From: Thelonectria olida
Taxonomy: Eukaryota; Ascomycota; Sordariomycetes; Hypocreales; Nectriaceae
DNA: 64,000 nt
Reading direction: 5' to 3'
Assembly (NCBI GenBank): GCA_020736575.1
Contig: JAGPYM010000001.1
Coordinates: 2,232,001 to 2,296,000 of the forward strand
Shown: positions 9,927 to 21,384 of the stretch, one piece after another
Numbering within the stretch: the stretch's first letter is position 1
Layout: every line of letters begins with the position of its first letter
Program-made: the position numbers and the translations under genes
Notes under the pieces: generated by a model
Told to the model about the DNA's origin: nothing
Seen by the model: the letters and a program-made list of their open reading frames with translations, nothing else
Database searches by the model: none

Positions 9927-11403
9927 ATGTCTCAACAACAGCCTCTGCCCTCGACGGCGCAGCCAACTGATGTTTATGGAGGAGGTGCGCTTGCTCCCCG
10001 TCGCGTCGGTCCATCATCATGCATACTAACAAAGACATCATGTAGATGAAGTTTCCGCTCTCGTCCTCGATCCGGGCTACTGCCATACCCGAGCTGGCTT
10101 CGCTGGCGAAGATGTCCCTAAATCCATCCTGCCTTCATTCTATGGCCATGTCACCAAGGAACCAGTCTCCGACGTTTATGGCGATGAATACCTGATCCCC
10201 CGCGCCGACTTTGAGGTCCGAAACTACATGAACAAAGATAGCGTAGTGGAAGATTGGGATGCCGCCTCCAAAATCTGGGAGAACATGCTGGTCAAGCGGC
10301 TACAGCCTGAACGCCCACAACACCCCACCAAGAACGGCCTGAACGACGACCCCAAGGACGAGCCCGCAGACGGCGAGGGCGATGTCGCCATGGATGATGC
10401 TGCCGAGCTGGCCGAGAAGCCGCTCCAAGAGAATCCTCTCTTGATGACTGAGGCACCATGGAACACACCCAAGTCGAGGGAAAAGGCCATTGAGATCATC
10501 ATGGAGAACTGGGGATGCCCAGCATTTTGGATTAGCCGAACGCCTGTGCTGGCTGCATTTGCTGCTGGCAAGGCTACGTCTCTGGTTATTGATGTTGGTG
10601 GCGCAAACACCTCAGTGGCGGCGATCCATGATGGCATGGTACTTAAGCGATCCATTCAAAAGTCGCCCGCCGGCGGCCTGTGGCTCTCTTCTCAAATCCG
10701 AAGCTTGTGGGAAACCTCGGAACCCAAGGTCGACCTAACACCTACCTTTATGATCGAAAACAAGACACCCGTCGACGCGCTTGCATCTCCTCAACTCCGC
10801 CTCCGTCACTTTCCTTTTCAAATTAGCGACTCCTTCCGCGCCTATGAGGAGGAACGTGTCCTGACTGAGTTCAAGGAGTCCGTGGTGGAGGTATGGAAGG
10901 GCCCTGGTCGATACAGCGCCCCAGGAAACGAGGAGTACGTCAAGACGCAGGCTGGTCGTGTGTTTGAGATGCCCGATGGGTATAACCAGATGTGGCGTGA
11001 GCAGCGATTCCGAGTTACTGAGGGTCTGTGGGACGAGACAGCCGGATATCCTCTTCCCGAGGCTGAGCGCCTCACCAAAGCCCAGACTATCCCTGAGCTC
11101 GTCCGCTCGGCACTTAATGCGGTTGATGTGGACCTGCGTGGAAACTTGCTCGCCAACGTTGTCGTCACTGGCAGCACCAGCTTAATCAACGGATTTAATG
11201 ATCGTCTCAACAACGAGCTAACGGCCATGTATCCCGGCCTCAAGATCAAGATTCATTCCGCAGGTCTGACGACTGAGCGTCGCTTCGGCGCCTGGATCGG
11301 TGGCAGCATTCTCGCCAGCTTGGGCACTTTCCACCAGATGTGGATCTCGCGTAAGGAGTACGAGGAAAACGGACCCAATGTAGTCGAGAAGCGATGCAAG
11401 TAG
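9927..11403 (+). CDS. ARP4: Actin-related protein 4, chromatin-remodelling subunit
   Basis: Two exons, 9927-9984 and 10046-11403, encode 471 residues. The 61-nt intron has a perfect TACTAAC branch point, and the junction yields VYGGDEVSALVLDPGY, the canonical Arp4 N terminus. Arp4 is a nuclear actin fold shared by NuA4, INO80 and SWR1, where it helps bind nucleosomes. Visible actin-fold elements are the first phosphate loop (LDPGYCHTRAGFAGED), the second (VIDVGGANTSVAAIHDG), the adenosine motif (VVVTGSTSLINGF) and the C-terminal ERRFGAWIGGSILASLGTF. A Pro/Asp/Glu-rich loop at about residues 125-165 is the Arp4-type insertion. Nearby genes are not functionally related, although CAC2 at 28.5 kb is also a chromatin factor. 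Confidence 0.95.
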
Positions 11404-11717
11404 AGTCAGACGTTTTGGTGACTAGGGGTACTTGTAGTTCGTGGGGATGGACTTCCGGCGTATGGAGTTGGGTAGGGGATGCGCTTTTTCAGCCGAATTA
11501 TGGAAAAGCCTGGCTCCGAAAAGAGTTCAATTAGACTTGATAGGATCGATGTATGGCAGCAATCCTTATATTCGCTTTTTCTTGGCTTTCTATTATGAAA
11601 CATGGCTTCACTGCAGACACTACCTACCTACTAGGACCTTGACCACAAAATACGTATCTAACAAGTCTAATACCAACGACTGGTTCCAGCCGATCCCCAA
11701 GTACGTCAGGAGTAGCG
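11404..11717. other. Convergent 3' spacer, ARP4 / uracil-DNA glycosylase
   Basis: This 314-bp spacer lies between two stop codons. It contains a CTACCTACCTAC motif near 11620. I see no RNA gene or ORF of interest. Confidence 0.5.
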
Positions 11718-12710
11718 TCAGCTTCCTTCTTCCCGTTTCTCGACCTCTATCTCACGTTCAGCTCGTCGCATCTTCACCCATGCCCCAAGTTCGCCCCAAA
11801 TCCGCTCCTTCTCGGCCTTGGAGAGAGTTGCAGCCAGTCCACTCGTGCTGCTCGCAACAAAGACTCTTGCACCCTCCCATTCGCCTTCAATGACGCCCAT
11901 ATTCTCTGTGTCATCTTGCCAGCCGTACTTAAAGGCCTTTCCAACAGGACGGCCGTGGCGGACGCGCCAGATGCTTTCCCAGATACTCTTCCCGACGACA
12001 CAAATAGACTCCGGGCGCCACTTGCGAGCTTTGTCCTGCAGAATTTCGACTCCCTCGTCCATCTCCTTCTTGCTCAGCTCAGAGCCGTTGCGGCTAGGCC
12101 GTGCAACGATGTTGGTGAGTCCGAGTGAGTACAGCTCGGGCATCTGCCCGTCTTCTGTGTGACTGCATAGTCGTGGAGTGACGCCACTCGAAAACAATAG
12201 TTTCCAAAAGAGGTTGGATGGGTGCGCATATGCATGTCCAGTCCGAGCCGTCTGGATACCCGGGTTCAGGCCAATGAAGAGCACAAGGAGGTTCTGGCCG
12301 ATGGCATCGGGGAGGAGTGGGAGGTGAGAGTAGGTTGAAGGGGGGGCATATCCAGAAGCTTGACGGACTCGTTTCTTTTTCGTTTTGGTGGTCTCGTCGT
12401 CATCGCCCTCATCGTCTTTGGGATTGGGTCTTTTTGTAGATCTAGATCTAGAAGAAGTTGCAGGTCTAGATACTGGCGTCAGATTCAATCGTGCTGACCT
12501 TCTCGGCGTGGCTGCACCAGTGGACTCTGCATCCTCATACGCGAAGTCGCTGAGCTTAAGACGTCCCTTGAATGTTGCTGGCTGGGTCGGCGATTGAGGC
12601 CCATCTGGGTTATCCTGATTGGCAGCCTCGTCTGCGGAGCCATTGGCATCTTCAAGATGTGAGGCCATCTGAGTCTCAGGATCTTGGCAAAGGGGCAAAG
12701 ATACTGCCAA
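11718..12710 (-). CDS. Mug/TDG-type G/U(T) mismatch-specific DNA glycosylase
   Basis: A single exon encodes 330 residues. The enzyme is expected to remove uracil or thymine from G:U/G:T mismatches in nuclear base-excision repair, like S. pombe Thp1. The N-terminal ~125 residues are disordered, with basic nuclear-localisation-like clusters (KKKRVRQ at about 111-117; SRSRSTKRPNPK). The catalytic domain begins near 135. The active-site motif GLNPG is at 147-151 (TDG usually has GINPG, with the Asn activating water), followed by AYAHPSNLFWKLL, which matches the family's NPxNxFW-like segment. The second motif, usually MPSSS or NPSG, appears as VASSTSGLAA. The first ATG (12710) and a second (12668) are both possible starts. 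It converges with ARP4 and diverges from the UDP-GlcNAc pyrophosphorylase gene. Confidence 0.9.
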   Translation of the reverse strand: MAVSLPLCQDPETQMASHLEDANGSADEAANQDNPDGPQSPTQPATFKGRLKLSDFAYEDAESTGAATPRRSARLNLTPVSRPATSSRSRSTKRPNPKDDEGDDDETTKTKKKRVRQASGYAPPSTYSHLPLLPDAIGQNLLVLFIGLNPGIQTARTGHAYAHPSNLFWKLLFSSGVTPRLCSHTEDGQMPELYSLGLTNIVARPSRNGSELSKKEMDEGVEILQDKARKWRPESICVVGKSIWESIWRVRHGRPVGKAFKYGWQDDTENMGVIEGEWEGARVFVASSTSGLAATLSKAEKERIWGELGAWVKMRRAEREIEVEKREEGS

Positions 12711-14134
12711 CGATTGCTCAAGTGACCAGAATTATATCCTCCAATCGAGCTGTCAAGATATCATAGGCACACGCTCTGCTGAGCTAGTGGGTAAATCGTG
12801 GTCTATGGTGGACTTCGCAAGAAGAGGATAGAACCTGAGCGTGGAAGCGGGTGGAAGGCAGTCAGTTCCCATCACCCAGGGGAGATTTTGAGGTAGGTTT
12901 AGCTCCCCGCCATGTAATTAGCCCGTGTTAGATCAGTTATTGGCTAATTAAAGGCCTAGAACATCTCGTCGCACGACTTTGAGTGAATGAATTGTTCTCG
13001 AGATGATGGCTGAATGTGCTATTCTCAGCCTGACACAGCCACACAAGAAATGCTTGCTAGTTCCACTCGTCGGCGACCACGCTCAGCCAACAGTGGCTAA
13101 GGCTTGTGGGGCCAAAGCATCGAGCAGATGCAGCCCCTGAACGGCAGTGGCAGAGAGAAAGAAACCAGAGTCTACGAATACTGCCCCGAACTCAGGATTG
13201 ACTCTCAATACGAGTTTTCATATCTTCGGAGTTGTATCAGAGTTGTCCGAGGCGTGCTGCACCAAAAAGCCAGACAATATCGAAAGCATGCCGACGTCAG
13301 TCCAAGAGCTGACATAAGGCACGCAGCTTCTCCAAAGAGCCAGAAACGGGGCTTCAGAAGGCGTCAGGCGAATAGGAGATCGTAGCGTCGCAGCATGGGA
13401 AGTTAGCGTCTTTCAGTAGGCTCATGTTTGATGCTGATGCATCAGCGGGAAAGGATCTGTCTGACAACCTAGGCTTTGACTATGCTTTGTTTCTTCGCTT
13501 AGGAGCAGCGGAATACGCAATTACCAGCACCTTCTATAAAATAATTCGAATCACGATGGATGCATCTGTCATGGCCGCGTGCATATCCGCAAGACAATGC
13601 AGTAACCTTTCCGTCATGCTTTGTTAATAATAGCACATACCTCCCTCCGTACCGTATTGACGTTGGCACGCAAGCTGGCGGTGGAGTTGGCGCTCAGTTC
13701 GGCGGCTGACAGTTGGCGGGGCAGCTGAGGGGCATCGGCGGTGGCGGGGAAGCAGAGGAGCTTCAGGTACGAAGTAAGGTAAGGAAGGAACTGGCAAACG
13801 CGTCAGGGTAGGTGCAGGAAGGTGCAGCTCGGCGTCATGCCTACCCACCTTGGGCATTCCCGTCATCAAGGAGAGACGAGAGAAGGTTTCACACTGGGGC
13901 TGTTCGTATGTATTTAACAAGGGCCCTTCCTGCTCTTCTTTTCTTCCCTCCCCTCCTCTTATTCTCCTTCTCCCATATCCATTGCCACCACACCTCTCCT
14001 CACTTATCCTACATTGGGGACACATCAACCTCTCCACCCTTCTCAATTGGCCAGTCTAGCTTGCTCTTACTCAACCCCGCCAGTTGTTCCTTTTCCCACA
14101 CCGCAATCCCATACACCACTCACATCTAGTCACC
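12711..14134. promoter_or_regulatory. Divergent intergenic region, uracil-DNA glycosylase / UAP1
   Basis: The spacer is 1.42 kb. Frames at 13104-13385 and 13424-13627 have no recognisable features. The last ~200 bases (13920-14134) are CT-rich with a CACC-ATG start context and form the UAP1 leader. A TATAAAATAA element lies near 13536. I see no RNA gene. Confidence 0.5.
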
Positions 14135-15640
14135 ATGCCTGCCGTTGAGCCTTCCTCCGAGACCCTTGCTCAGCTCAAGGAAAAGTACGAGCAGGCCGGT
14201 CAGGGCCAGGTCTTCACCTTCTACGACTCCCTGTCTAGCGATGAGCGAGGTGCCCTCTACGAGCAGCTCTCTGGCTTCGATCCCGCCCGAATCAACGAGA
14301 TCACGAAGCTCGCCCTGAACCCTCCCAAGTCCTCTGATGTTCCCGATGTCCTCGAGCCCCTCCCCGAGTCCTCTACCGCCTCCATCCTCGACTCTAAGCC
14401 CGAGGACATTCAGAAATGGTATGACTCCGGTCTCGACCTGATTTCCAAGAACCAGGTTGCCGTCGTGCTCATGGCCGGTGGTCAAGGCACGCGGCTCGGA
14501 AGCTCCGCTCCCAAGGGTTGCTACGATATTGGCCTGCCTTCCAAGAAGTCTCTCTTCCAGATTCAGGGCGAGCGAATCCGCAAGGCCCAACAGCTCGGCT
14601 CTGGAGCCGTCATTCCTTGGTACGTCATGACCAGCGGTCCTACCCGCGGTCCTACCGAGAAGTTCTTCCAGGAGAACAACTATTTCGGCCTAGATAAGGA
14701 GAACGTTACCATCTTCGAGCAGGGTGTCTTGCCCTGCATCTCAAATGATGGCAAGATTCTTCTTGAGACCAAGGGCAGGGTTGCCGTTGCCCCTGATGGC
14801 AACGGTGGTATCTACCAAGCCCTTATCGTCTCTGGTGTCGTTGACGACATGCGCAAGCGCGGTATCCAGCACATTCACGCCTACTGTGTCGACAACTGTC
14901 TTGTCAAGGTTGCTGACCCCGTCTTCATTGGCTTTTCTGCCGCCCAAGATGTCGACATCGCCACAAAGGTTGTCCGCAAGCGCAACGCCACCGAATCAGT
15001 TGGCCTGATCATCTCCAAGAATGGCAAGCCTGATGTTGTGGAGTACTCTGAGATCGACACGGAAACCGCTGAGGCCAAGGATGCTAAGCAGCCCGATGTC
15101 CTGAAGTTCCGCGCCGCCAACATTGTCAACCACTACTACTCCTTCCGCTTCTTAGAGAGCATTCCCCTCTGGGCTCACAAGCTGCCCCATCACGTCGCTC
15201 GCAAGAAGATCCCTGCTGCGGACCTTGAGAGCGGCGAGACTGTCAAGCCCGAGATGCCCAACGGTATCAAGCTTGAGCAGTTTGTCTTCGACGTTTTCCC
15301 CATGCTTTCCCTCGAAAAGTTTGCCTGCCTAGAGGTCAAGCGTGAGGATGAGTTCTCTCCCCTAAAGAACGCCCGCGGCACTGGTGAGGATGACCCCGAT
15401 ACCAGCAAGGCCGACATCATGCAACAGGGCAAGCGCTGGGTTGAATCCGCCGGTGGTATTGTCGCTGGAGACGACTCCTCTGCCGGTGTGGAGGTTTCTC
15501 CCCTCTTCAGCTACGTAAGTTCGAATTCAGTCTAATCAATCTTGAGTCTGAGACTAACCAACCGTAAACAGGGTGGCGAAGGCCTCGAGGAACTCAAGGG
15601 CAAAACGATCACTGCCCCTGCCATCCTGGAGCGAGAGTAG
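14135..15640 (+). CDS. UAP1: UDP-N-acetylglucosamine pyrophosphorylase
   Basis: Two exons, 14135-15514 and 15572-15640, encode 482 residues; the intron is 57 nt with a GACTAAC branch point. The enzyme makes UDP-GlcNAc from UTP and GlcNAc-1-phosphate in the cytosol, the precursor for chitin, N-glycans and GPI anchors. The nucleotidyltransferase signature [11 protein letters not shown] at 112-122 is followed by [13 protein letters not shown]. Further conserved blocks are [25 protein letters not shown] and [20 protein letters not shown]. The length matches yeast Qri1 (477 residues). The upstream in-frame ATG at 14084 lies in the leader; 14135 has the better context (CACCATGCC) and the family N terminus. 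Codon use is strongly C-ending, suggesting high expression. AATAAA at 15773-15778 is a likely poly(A) signal. Confidence 0.95.
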
Positions 15641-15945
15641 GGTCACTCGGATGACTGACACAAGATGAAGAATATGGTTTGGCGAAAGAGAAAGAGGTGG
15701 CTACTGGCAAATGGAAAGGCCAAGACGAAACAAAAAACACACTGATGACTTGGATGAAGGAACATTTGAAAGAATAAATAAGCGATGATAATGATATTTT
15801 CCCTATTGCGGAAATTTTACAGCTTTGGTTTGGCGCTGCTCTTGTTTGTTATATTTGTTTCCTTGACTTCTATGCCATGTCTAAAAGTGTCTATCGTAGA
15901 TTTAGCTTCTAAATTTGAGATGTCTAAACCGCTCGCTTGCAAATC
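15641..15945. other. Convergent 3' spacer, UAP1 / thioredoxin reductase
   Basis: The spacer is 305 bp and contains the UAP1 poly(A) signal AATAAA at 15773-15778. The rest is T-rich and presumably 3' UTR of both genes. I see no gene. Confidence 0.5.
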
Positions 15946-17217
15946 TCATTCATGCTCGGAAATGAACTTTTCGGCCTCGAGGGCAGCCATGCATCCAGTA
16001 CCTGGAAGAATGAAGATGATTAGTATAGGAACGACGGTCAGAGAGCCCAATCGGTTTGGGGGTTCGAGAGTGTATCAGGGGTTACTCACCAGCGCTGGTA
16101 ATGGCCTGTCGGTATCGCTTGTCCTGAACGTCACCGGCAGCAAATACACCCTCGATGTTGGTGCTAGCGGTGCCAGGAATGGTCTTGATATAACCATCCC
16201 CATCCATGTCGAGCTGGCCCTTGACGAGGGCGGTAGCGGGGTCGTGGCCGATGGCGTAGAAGAGACCGTTGGCCTCAACCGTCTTCTCCTCGCCCGTCTT
16301 GTTGTTCTTGACGACCAGGTGGCTCATGAGGCCGTCCTCGCCGCCCTTGATCTCGGTGGCATGCGAGTTGAATTCCACAGTCACCTTGGGGTGCTTGAGC
16401 AGGCGGGTGGCCATGGTCTTGGAGGCTCGGAGCACGTCGCGACGGACGAGGACGGTGACGTGGCTGGCGTACTTTGTGAGGAAGGTGGCCTCCTCAGCGG
16501 CGGAATCACCACCGCCGATAACGTAGAGCGGCTTGTTCCGGTAGATGGGGACGGCACCGTCGCACACGGCGCAGGCGGACACACCGTTGGCCCAGTACTT
16601 GTCCTCGCCGGGGAGGTGAAGACGGCGGGCAGAGGCGCCGGTGGCGATGATGACGGCGTCGGCGGTGTGGGTTTCGTCGGGGCTGAATTCGGTGGTGTAC
16701 TTGAAGGGGCGGGAGGAGAAGTCGACGGTGGCGACGGTGTCGGTGACGATTTCGGTGCCGAACTTTTCGGACTGGGCTCGCATATTGTCCTGGGGACGAG
16801 GGGCGTTAGAGCATGTTGGACTTGGACGAGGGAGGATGCTTTACCATGAGGGCACCGCCCATGATGCCGTCGGGGAAGCCGGGGAAGTTCTCAATGTCGG
16901 TGGTGGTGGTCAATTGACCGCCGGCGGCAATGCCGTTGGCCATGAAGCCCTCATAGAGGACGGCTGCTCAAGGAGTGAGTTCGGGTGCAGGATGAACGGC
17001 TCGGGGGGGTTGAGACGTACGCTTCAGCTCGGCTCGCGCCAAGTAGATGGCAGCGGTGTGGGCAGCAGGCCCGGAGCCAACGACTATTCTTGGGTGTCAG
17101 TATTTGGCGACATCGCGATAGACCGTCTTTGGTGTTGAGGGGGAGGCGTATCGTGCTGAGGGGCAGCAAAAAAAAAGGGGAGGGGCAACTGCACATACTA
17201 ACAACCTTGGAGTGCAT
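15946..17217 (-). CDS. TRR1: Thioredoxin reductase (NADPH)
   Basis: Five exons on the minus strand: 17217-17199, 17083-17021, 16963-16845, 16789-16090 and 16001-15946. They encode 318 residues, with introns of 115, 57, 55 and 88 nt. The enzyme passes electrons from NADPH via FAD to thioredoxin for redox homeostasis. The first exon is only 19 nt, giving MHSKVV joined to [12 protein letters not shown], the FAD-binding GxGxxA motif. Then come the [19 protein letters not shown] block, the redox-active CAVC, the NADPH motif [10 protein letters not shown], and the terminal FAD segment [15 protein letters not shown]. The C terminus [15 protein letters not shown] is typical of fungal Trr1. The frame continues open upstream of this ATG with a presequence-like composition (see findings). 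Confidence 0.95.
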
Positions 17218-18383
17218 GTTCCTAACGCCAATCTCGGCAGCAACAGAAGGTCTAGAGGTCTTTTGTAGAAAGGCGGCAGAGGCGGCAATGGAAAGCCCAG
17301 CGCTAGAGCGGAGGGTCCGTCGAAGGGTTGAGGAAAACAGTTTGACGGCTGTCGAGAGGGAGGAGGGAGAAGAAAGTAGGTGTGGGCGTGGGATTGTGTT
17401 ATATGTCAGTCTAAGGCACGCAACTTGCCTGTCTGTCTGTATACCTAGTGGACAGGACAGCGGGGTACTGTCGGAGACTTGGAGGGGTGTGAATGTGGAA
17501 TCCCGACTTTTTGGCTGCTGTATTCGTAAAAAGTAGGGCCGGCGAAACACGACGAAGACGGAGGATGATGCAAGAAGCAGGAAAGGAGCCTCCACAGTGT
17601 TAAAACGGTTGATTGATTACGGCGTAGCTGCCTCAAGCAAGCGGTTTTTCCCTAGAGCGACTTCGGCCCCTCATGCTCAAAGACATGAAATACCCTCGCG
17701 TGTACGGAGTAGTAGCTATTATATGACGGCACTGAAGAGCGCTACGCACTTCTAATTACACGAATAGGTACGTCAATGGAGGCAATTCGCAAGCAACGGA
17801 AACCGACGAAGAGGCAACCCCGAGCTGTGCGCCCTCTCTCTGATTGGCCGCTTCTCTTCCCTCTTCGATTTATAAGCCTGCCCGATGCCGATGTGGACTG
17901 CGGGATGTGGACGTGCCATGGCCCCCCTGTTGGTTGTGTGGAGTTTCAAAAACTTGGGCATTTGGAATCATGGGAAGAGCGTGCACCAAGTCCCTGACAA
18001 TGATGGCTCATGAATGCACAGACCGAGGCATCTTGCATGGACCAAGAGGCGGAATTTGACCCTGCTGTTTCCGGGTTCTGAACTGCATCTGACCAATCCT
18101 TCACCTTCAGCCTAGCTCTTGAGAGGAGGCCAACAGCGTTCCAATGACGAATTCGGATGTCCCGACCAAGAAAGACTCCGAGGCCATGGATACGAAAAGT
18201 GAAGCCATCGCGAAAAATCGGTGCTTATCAATCACCACCCACACTTTACAAGTCTTTCCTCTGTATCAGTCCCATTTTGGCTGAACTGAAATGCATGATT
18301 GGATATGAATCATACAATGTTGTTGTCTAGATACCCAACATCTAAAAACATCTACGCCTTGTCTATCTAGACATGTCCTAAAA
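17218..18383. promoter_or_regulatory. Promoter/leader of TRR1 and 3' flank of VPS53
   Basis: The spacer is 1.17 kb between two minus-strand genes. Bases 17218-17595 stay open in frame with TRR1. ATTGG (inverse CCAAT) lies at about 17841. I see no RNA gene or supported ORF. Confidence 0.45.
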
Positions 18384-21001
18384 TTACCGCTGTCCTTCAT
18401 CGTCTCTCTTCCCAAACCTCGCTCCTAACGACCCAATATCCCGCTTGAAGAATTTCCCAAAGTTGCGAAGGTTCTCATTAATCGTCGCCTTCTCCAATCC
18501 GCTCGGCCCCGCCCCCGCGCCGCTGCTTTGCGAAATGTCCCGCGCCGCACTCAGCAGCTTCTCGCCCAACGACCCGGCCTCGATGAACCGCGGGCCTCCG
18601 GACGATCCCGTCAGCGATAGCGCCGCCGTTGGACTCATCATCGAACTGCCACCCGCCGTGCCGCCACCTAGCCCGGACGATACCATCAACGGCCCCAGTA
18701 GCGGCGAGCTCGCCACCAGCTTCTCGTTGGGTGTGCTGTCTCGATGAACGCCAAATAGCTCAATCAGGTGTCCCTGGTCCATCTTGCGCACGCCCTTGAG
18801 GTCCAGCATCTTTTTGAAATTGGTGTCTGACCGGTCCGCGATGTGAATCAGATATGCCTGTACCAATCCCTCTGGTGGCGATGGCCGCACTTGCAACGTC
18901 TTGAGCAACGGGTCCAGCCGGTTCATGCACTGCTGAACCCGTCTCACGAAGCTCGACGGGGGCGCATCGTGAGATGAAAAGGACGCGTGATGCAGGAGCA
19001 GCCTCTCGAATGCCTTGGTGAGCACGTACTTGTCTAAAAGCATCTGCAACCACTCTGTTAGTCGCATTCAATGTAGCCGATATAATCATGGGCAACTTAC
19101 CTGCTCGGCACCGACCTCAGATATCGGTCGGCATTGCACGATACTGTTGATATAGCCTGCTGCAAGATGATCTACCAGGTTGTCGCAGAATGCCCTCGCA
19201 TATTGTGGTTTCGAAACGAGTCCCAACACCTCGGCAGCCTTGCCATCCACAAGCTTGACAAGCTCCGCAACGTACGAGCTCTGGTCCATGACGCTTTCCA
19301 TCGTGCTCCAGTTAGTGTTCCTCATCTCCCGCCACACGCTCTCACATTCAACCTCGACTGTTCTCACCAGCGCCAACACAGAGGCGCTCGCGACTCCCAG
19401 AAACGCGTCCGATTGCGATGACAAGTCCACCTTGGGCACCAGCTCGCTATCAATGCGCTTCTTGATGCTTTCCTCGAGCTGATTCGTATTAATGTGCCAA
19501 AAGTCGGCAGTGTTTAGGGCCATCACCACGTCCTGGATCGCCGGGCCTTGCGCTCCTCCGCTCTGTAGTCGATGTAACAATACTTGCTGGGCGTACTCGT
19601 CCAAGTATTTAGCCAGTGTCTTGGAGAGGTCTAGCAATCGCGCACCTGTAGACAACTTCGCGCATTGAGCAAGGGTCAGTTTGTAAAAGTGGAAGAGCTC
19701 AATCGCCGACGTAATGACCGATTGAGGCGAGAACTCCTCATCCGGCGGAATGAGAGGTTGGTTGCGATACTGCGGTATCATAGCCGCAAGTTGCTTGTCC
19801 TGGGACTCCACCCATAGGCTGAGATACGGCTCAAATGCCAGTGAAATGAGTCCATGGAAGCTGTGAGTCTTTTCTTCGACCGAGTTGAGCGTGTCGATAC
19901 TCGCTCGTGACGATGTGGCAAACCGCTTCTCGAGACTCTGCTCAAAGTCAAGAGTCTCTTGCAGGCAGCTCAGCAGCAGATTGACATCAATCTTCTGCGC
20001 ATCCGTCCGTCGCATGAGCCTTTCCAAGATACCTTTAAAGTCGTCTCGCGTCCCGTCGCAAAAGGCCGTTGCCAGCGTTTCGTTGGCTCTCCAGTGTGGT
20101 GGGAAAATCATTGCATGCTCGTCCTCGTGTGTCTTCATCATCCGCTTGAACCACGCGTATCGTCTTCCGATGTTATCCAGGCTTCCCGCCTCGTCATTGC
20201 CCCGGAACACCTGTCGATACTCGCGCAGCTCGGTGTTGACATACCACGTCATGAGACGCGCCTTTGCCGAGTCTCCTAGCGCATCCATGACGAGACATGC
20301 CTCCACGAGCATGCTCCTACGAGCGCCGACCTCGCCCTTAACAAATGCCATCTCAAAGTCTTCACACACCTGTTCCAAGAGTTCTCGTTGAAGCTCTGAG
20401 ACGCCCCTGCTTAGTGTCGCGATCTGCTCGATGCTCCGGTAGCTGTTAAAGTGCTTCATAAGCTGCAACACGGCCTGGAGTAAGCCAGCACATTCGCGAT
20501 ACTGTCGAGTCTTGGCCAGCCCCCTGAGCTGCTCGTAGGCCGTTGTCAGCATTTGCAGCCGCTTCAGAGCCGTCATGCTGAGAGTGAGGTTCTTCTTCGT
20601 GCCGTCGAGCCTCTTGATATCGGCCGTCATCGAGGTGATATTCTGCTCCGTCTCTATAGCACGCGAGCGCACCGTCTCGATTTTGCGGAAGAGCTGGGCA
20701 AGCTCGGCTTGGGCCGACTGCATGCGCTCGAGGCTAGAGTCAGGCCCATAGGCTTGAGCCGACTCGAGGGTCGAGATATCGTTCGAGAGAGCATTCTGGT
20801 GGGTTTTCAGGGTCTCGGACACGCGGCTAATGGATGATACGGCGGACGGGCGGGAGAAGAGGAGATTGAGGTGGTCTATTGGGTCGTAGTCGACTGCGGG
20901 AGCGGCTTCGCGTTAGCATGAGATACAGTCAAGGGGTCTCAATACAGTTGAGTTTACTGACCTGCGTCCAGGGCGGACGTCTCTGCCAATGCTCCATTCA
21001 T
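18384..21001 (-). CDS. VPS53: GARP complex subunit Vps53
   Basis: Three exons on the minus strand: 21001-20962, 20893-19101 and 19043-18384. Introns are 68 and 57 nt, the second with a GACTAAC branch point. The protein is 830 residues. Vps53 belongs to the GARP tethering complex, which captures endosome-derived vesicles at the trans-Golgi network. The N terminus joins to VDYDPIDHLNLLFSRPS, diagnostic of Vps53. The following coiled-coil Vps53_N domain includes NITSMTADIKRLDGTKKNLT and RSIEQIATLSRGVSELQREL. Helical rod repeats follow, and the C-terminal ~150 residues are Gly/Ser-rich with a basic end. The short first exon (40 nt) is supported by frame and conservation. The gene runs in the same direction as its minus-strand neighbours. 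Confidence 0.93.
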
Positions 21002-21384
21002 TATCGAAGCAGTGGTTCTTGCCAAAGTGGGATCTCCGGGAGTTCAATGGGAGGCGTTGGGGTCTGCAGCTTGGATTCTTCAAGTGCTCGAACCTCGAAG
21101 CTTGTCAATTCCTCAGCACGTGTGAACTGTCATGATGAAGAAAAGTGGGTCTGCCACCTTTGAATTCCAGAAATATGTAGACTAGGTGACATCAGTTTGG
21201 GACTGAAATTGCCCCTTGTCATCCCCAAACGTCAGGTCATCAAGTCGAGGTGAACTTGATGGCAGAAAAGACCAAAGATTTGGAGACATGATGAACGAAA
21301 CTTTTGCCTATTCTCTGACATTTTGACACCAACGCGGTAAGACTACAGTTACAGTGCTGCTTTCCTAATCCAGGCCATTTTCAT
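21002..21384. promoter_or_regulatory. VPS53 promoter / 3' flank of the FN3 gene
   Basis: This 383-bp spacer separates two tandem minus-strand genes. It contains no repeat, RNA gene or supported ORF. Confidence 0.45.

Noticed and set aside
15785..16849. 354-codon plus-strand open frame opposite thioredoxin reductase
   Set aside because: It is antisense to well-defined TRR1 exons and introns, and its Gly/Val/Asp-rich composition is typical of a shadow frame.
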